From: JBNJDJ01 sp051744845
Lineage (GTDB): Bacteria > Bacillota > Clostridia > Peptostreptococcales > Acidaminobacteraceae
Direction of reading: 5' to 3'
Assembly: GCA_051744845.1 (NCBI GenBank)
Contig: JBNJDJ010000023.1
Coordinates: 1-25,040, forward strand
Length of the DNA stretch: 25,040 nt
The number at the start of each line of letters is the position of its first letter. Position 1 is the stretch's first letter. The position numbers were made by a program, and so were the translations under genes. The notes under the pieces are model-generated. The model did no database searches. It was not told the origin of the DNA and saw only the letters and a list, made by a program, of their open reading frames with translations. Below are positions 22,311-25,040 of the stretch, in pieces.

Positions 22311-23705
22311 CTACTTAACTTCGCCTACTTCATATCCTGTTGCATCTTGTAAATCTAATTCTAATTTTTCTAATGCAGTATCTGCTTCCATTTCCCCAGT
22401 TAATACTGAGTGAACTGATTTATAGAAAGCTGTAGACACAGCTTTATAATTAGGAGCAGTTTGAGTTGAAGGTCTTGCAGTTGCATTAATAAATACATCA
22501 TATAATTTACCGAAGAAAGGAGTAGCTTCTAAAACTTCCTCATCTTCATAAAGTGACTTTATAGTTGGATTTTTAGACCCTTCAATAGCTTTAAATTTTT
22601 GAGCCTTCTCACTTGTCATAAATAAAGCAACGTCAGCAGCAATTTCTGGATGTTCAGAATACTTACTAACAGATAATTGCCATCCACCAAGTGTTGCAGC
22701 ACTACTACCACTATCGCCTTTTGGTAATGGAGATACTCCAAATTTACCTTTAATAGCTGAGTCATCGCCTTTAGCTAATGAGTAAGCATACGGCCAATTT
22801 CTCATAAATGCAGCATTTCCACCTTGGAACATATTTCTTGCATCTTCTTCTTTATATGAAGTTACACCTTCAGGTGAGATTGTACCTACCCAACCTGCAG
22901 CTTGTTTTATAATCTCTTTGGCTTTTTCGTTATTAATTGTAATTTTTTTATCTTTACTAATGATATTTCCTCCACCATTAGATTTTACCCATTCTAAAGC
23001 ATCACAAGTTAAACCTTCATATGAGTTTCCTTGCCAAATATATCCCCAAAAGTCTTGGTTTCCTTCTTCTCTTTCGCCAGCTTGAATTGTTTCAGCTGCA
23101 CTTTCTAATTCATCCCAAGTTTCAGGAACATCTAAATCATACTTTTCTAAAAGGTCTGAACGATAATATAATAATCCAGCATCTGTAAACCATGGCATAG
23201 CAACTAATTTACCGTCTACTGTATTATTATCTACAATAGCTTCAAAGTGTTTATCAGTAACTTCATCAGCACCATATTCTTTAAAATCTATCATATGTTG
23301 TGCTAAGTCACCTGGCCAAACAACATCAATTTGATAAATATCTACATCAGAACTTTGAGCTTCTAAGAACTGTAAATATAAACCTAAACGACCGTCTGAA
23401 GCATCTGGTGAGTCAAAAATCTCAATTTCAACATTTGGATTTTCCTCTTCATACATTTCAGCTAATTTCTTATTATTTTCTAATTCATTACCTACAGCTC
23501 CAGAAATTAACTTAATTTGAACTTTTTCATCTTCTTTTTCTTCTTGGTCTGCATCACTAGATTCTTCACCTTCTGTATCACTAGCTTCTTGCTCTTCTTG
23601 TTTTGGTTCTTCTGTATCAGTCTGATCATCAGCTGGAGAACATCCAACTAAAAATACCCCAACAGATAAAACTAATACTAAAACTAACACTAAAATCTTT
23701 TTCAT
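22311..23705 (-). CDS. ABC sugar transporter substrate-binding lipoprotein (MalE type)
   Basis: The protein has 464 residues. A lipoprotein signal peptide (MKKILVLVLVLVLSVGVF) ends in the lipobox LVGC, so Cys22 is lipidated and the protein sits on the outer face of the membrane. Residues 23-61 form a low-complexity linker in which about half the residues are Asp or Glu. The mature domain has the family-1 solute-binding signature: VEIEIFDSPDASDG, DVWPGDLAQ, KLVAMPWFTDAGLLYYRSDL and NAAFMRNWPYAYS. It captures a di- or oligosaccharide for the two permeases encoded just upstream. GGAGGAG precedes the ATG. The acidic linker is long compared with homologues I know and fits a halophilic surface protein. 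Confidence 0.93.
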   Translation of the reverse strand: MKKILVLVLVLVLSVGVFLVGCSPADDQTDTEEPKQEEQEASDTEGEESSDADQEEKEDEKVQIKLISGAVGNELENNKKLAEMYEEENPNVEIEIFDSPDASDGRLGLYLQFLEAQSSDVDIYQIDVVWPGDLAQHMIDFKEYGADEVTDKHFEAIVDNNTVDGKLVAMPWFTDAGLLYYRSDLLEKYDLDVPETWDELESAAETIQAGEREEGNQDFWGYIWQGNSYEGLTCDALEWVKSNGGGNIISKDKKITINNEKAKEIIKQAAGWVGTISPEGVTSYKEEDARNMFQGGNAAFMRNWPYAYSLAKGDDSAIKGKFGVSPLPKGDSGSSAATLGGWQLSVSKYSEHPEIAADVALFMTSEKAQKFKAIEGSKNPTIKSLYEDEEVLEATPFFGKLYDVFINATARPSTQTAPNYKAVSTAFYKSVHSVLTGEMEADTALEKLELDLQDATGYEVGEVK

Positions 23706-23723
23706 AAATCTCCTCCTTGTTTT

Positions 23724-24599
23724 TTATCCTTTAACAGCACCTGCAGTCAAACCAGCAACAATTTTCTTTTGGAATATTAAAACTAAAACTATTAATGGAA
23801 TAGTTACTAAAATAGCAGCTCCCATTATTTCACCAAAAGGTTCTTGTCTAGCGACACTACCTTTAAAATAGGCAATGGCAACAGGTACCGTTCTAGACGA
23901 TGGTTTAATAGATGTAAATGTTAATGCAAATAAATATTCATTCCACGCAGCAATAAATGCTAAAAGCCCAGTAGTTACTAAAGCTGGGGCTGTAAGTGGC
24001 AATAAAATCTTTCTAAACGTTTGGAAACCTGTAGCTCCATCTACTTTAGCTGATTCCATAATTGAATGTGGTAATTGTTTAAAAAATGAAGTTAAAACCC
24101 ATGTAGTAAATGGTAAAGTAAATAACATATAGGTTACTACCAAACTAAATCTAGGACCAATATTTAAAGCTTGTACAAGTTCAGAATTAATTACTGCATA
24201 AAGTCCAGATAAAACTGTTACTTGCGGGAACATGGTCATAGCCAAAATCATATACAATGTAGGTTTTTTACCTCTAAACCTTAGTTTCCCTAATGCAAAG
24301 GCAGCAAAGGAACCAGCAATTAATGCAAGTATTGTAGTTGAAACTGAAACTAAGGCCGAATTAAATAATCCTCTAAGAAACATATCATTAGAAAAAATAG
24401 CTTTGTAGTTCCCTAAATATAAATCTATATTGCCAGTTTCTGGATTTCTAGGTAGTAATGTAGCTGGCGTCATTTGTAATTGAGCTTCTGTCTTTAATGA
24501 AGATATAAACGCCCAGTAAAATGGAAATAACATATATGTGACAATTATTATCAACAATAAGTAAAAACCAACTTTTTTTAAAACACTTTTAGATGTCAT
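23724..24599 (-). CDS. ABC sugar transporter permease (MalG type)
   Basis: The protein has 291 residues with six membrane helices. The cytoplasmic EAA loop reads MESAKVDGATGFQTFRKILL, the contact site for the ATPase. The N-terminal YMLFPFYWAFISSLKTEAQL and C-terminal end (KKIVAGLTAGAVKG) are characteristic of MalG/CUT1 family permeases. It pairs with the MalF-type protein encoded just before it. The ATG at 24599 lies within the 3' end of that gene (11-base overlap), which indicates coupled synthesis. No ATPase gene is seen in the window; a shared MsmX-like ATPase or one outside the window is expected. Confidence 0.94.
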   Translation of the reverse strand: MTSKSVLKKVGFYLLLIIIVTYMLFPFYWAFISSLKTEAQLQMTPATLLPRNPETGNIDLYLGNYKAIFSNDMFLRGLFNSALVSVSTTILALIAGSFAAFALGKLRFRGKKPTLYMILAMTMFPQVTVLSGLYAVINSELVQALNIGPRFSLVVTYMLFTLPFTTWVLTSFFKQLPHSIMESAKVDGATGFQTFRKILLPLTAPALVTTGLLAFIAAWNEYLFALTFTSIKPSSRTVPVAIAYFKGSVARQEPFGEIMGAAILVTIPLIVLVLIFQKKIVAGLTAGAVKG

Positions 24600-25040
24600 T
24601 CTCTTCGTTCACCCCCATACTCTTAATGAAAAATATTGCAAAACCAAATATAATAAAGAATATAATTACACCAATTGCACTTGCTAGACCCATATTTCTA
24701 TTTCCAATTAATTGGAAATAATTATAACTTGCCATTGAATATTTTCTTGAACCTAAAAGTACTTGAAATACATCGAAAACTCTTAAAGCATCTAAACTTC
24801 TAAATATAAGCGCAACTCCTAAAGCTGGCTTTAAAAGCGGTAGTGTAATATTTTTAAACTGTTGTAATTTATTAGCTCCATCTATCTCAGCCGCCTCATA
24901 TAATTCATTAGGAATAGTTTGTAATCCAGCTAAAATTAAAAGTGCCATATACGGTGTAGTTTTCCATACATCTATTGCAATCATACTTGATAATGTAAGA
25001 GATGGGTCACTTAAAAAGGATAAATTCCCACTAGATCCAG
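24589..25040 (-). CDS. ABC sugar transporter permease (MalF type), 5' end outside window
   Basis: The frame stays open to the window edge, so the N-terminal half is missing; an internal Met at 24984 is not the true start. About 150 C-terminal residues are seen. They include the EAA loop YEAAEIDGANKLQQFKNITL, preceded by MIAIDVWKTTPYMALLILAG, and two to three further membrane helices, ending NEENDI. This is the CUT1-family MalF-type partner of the next permease. Being the most upstream gene seen, it places the operon promoter outside the window. Confidence 0.92.
   Translation of the reverse strand, partial: GSSGNLSFLSDPSLTLSSMIAIDVWKTTPYMALLILAGLQTIPNELYEAAEIDGANKLQQFKNITLPLLKPALGVALIFRSLDALRVFDVFQVLLGSRKYSMASYNYFQLIGNRNMGLASAIGVIIFFIIFGFAIFFIKSMGVNEENDI

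Noticed and set aside
23641..23705. Short repetitive actaaaacta-like units near the start of the binding-protein gene
   Set aside because: They encode the Leu-Val repeats of the signal peptide; low-complexity coding, not a separate repeat element.
23300..24132. Plus-strand open frames at 23300-23515 and 23875-24132
   Set aside because: Antisense of the binding protein and MalG permease; composition explained by the minus-strand genes.
1..25040. CRISPR arrays, tRNA/rRNA genes, insertion sequences, phage genes
   Set aside because: No regularly spaced repeats, no cloverleaf or rRNA signatures and no transposase or integrase motifs were seen on either strand. No gap over 300 bases lacks a gene.

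Overview
The window is AT-rich DNA from a Gram-positive-type (Firmicutes) bacterium. Every gene I can support lies on the minus strand, so transcription runs from high to low coordinates. Pointers to the host are a murA-mbl-flgF-flgG-flgJ-fabZ block as in Bacillus and Clostridia, Tad-type pseudopilins, a sigma-D-like flagellar promoter, Fe-S proteins tied to [FeFe]-hydrogenase biology, and a sugar phosphorylase with its ABC importer. Together they suggest an anaerobic, motile, fermentative organism. The sporulation genes that usually sit between murA and mbl are missing, and the sugar-binding lipoprotein carries a very acidic linker. A Halanaerobiales-like halophile would fit, but this is inference.

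Layout from right to left, in the direction of transcription. (1) 25040-18890: sugar operon with two MalF/MalG-type permeases (the first cut by the window edge), a sugar-binding lipoprotein, a hairpin, a GH65 disaccharide phosphorylase and a LacI-type repressor, closed by a terminator. (2) 18851-16411: murA and mbl, then a terminator. (3) 16388-14058: a sigma-D-type promoter driving flgF, flgG and a rod-binding FlgJ-like gene, then a terminator. (4) 14004-10634: fabZ, a patatin-like lipase and phosphoglucomutase/phosphomannomutase, then a terminator. (5) 10608-8566: a strong promoter, a 352-residue protein of unknown function and an AEC-family transporter. (6) 8552-7430: a promoter, an Mpv17-like membrane protein and a thioredoxin-fold [2Fe-2S] protein, then a terminator. 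(7) 7401-2781: thymidylate kinase followed by DRTGG protein, RsbW-type ATPase, [FeFe]-hydrogenase-like Fe-S protein, second DRTGG protein, a PHP phosphoesterase fused to a second GHKL ATPase, and a 62-residue membrane protein, then a terminator. (8) 2742-1: tail of a Tad/Flp-pilus locus with a TadE-like pseudopilin, a large coiled-coil DUF5702/TadG-like protein and a third pseudopilin cut by the window edge.

The most unusual region is block 7. It looks like a redox- or hydrogen-sensing cassette of the type found beside HydABC bifurcating hydrogenases, but no hydrogenase subunit genes are present here. The hydrogenase-like protein keeps the four H-cluster cysteines while Tyr replaces the proton-relay Cys. 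Two proteins that are usually separate are joined in frame, with an intact internal ribosome-binding site at the junction. The start of the fusion gene is separated from its Shine-Dalgarno by a hairpin. All functional statements come from reading motifs by eye; no database search was run.
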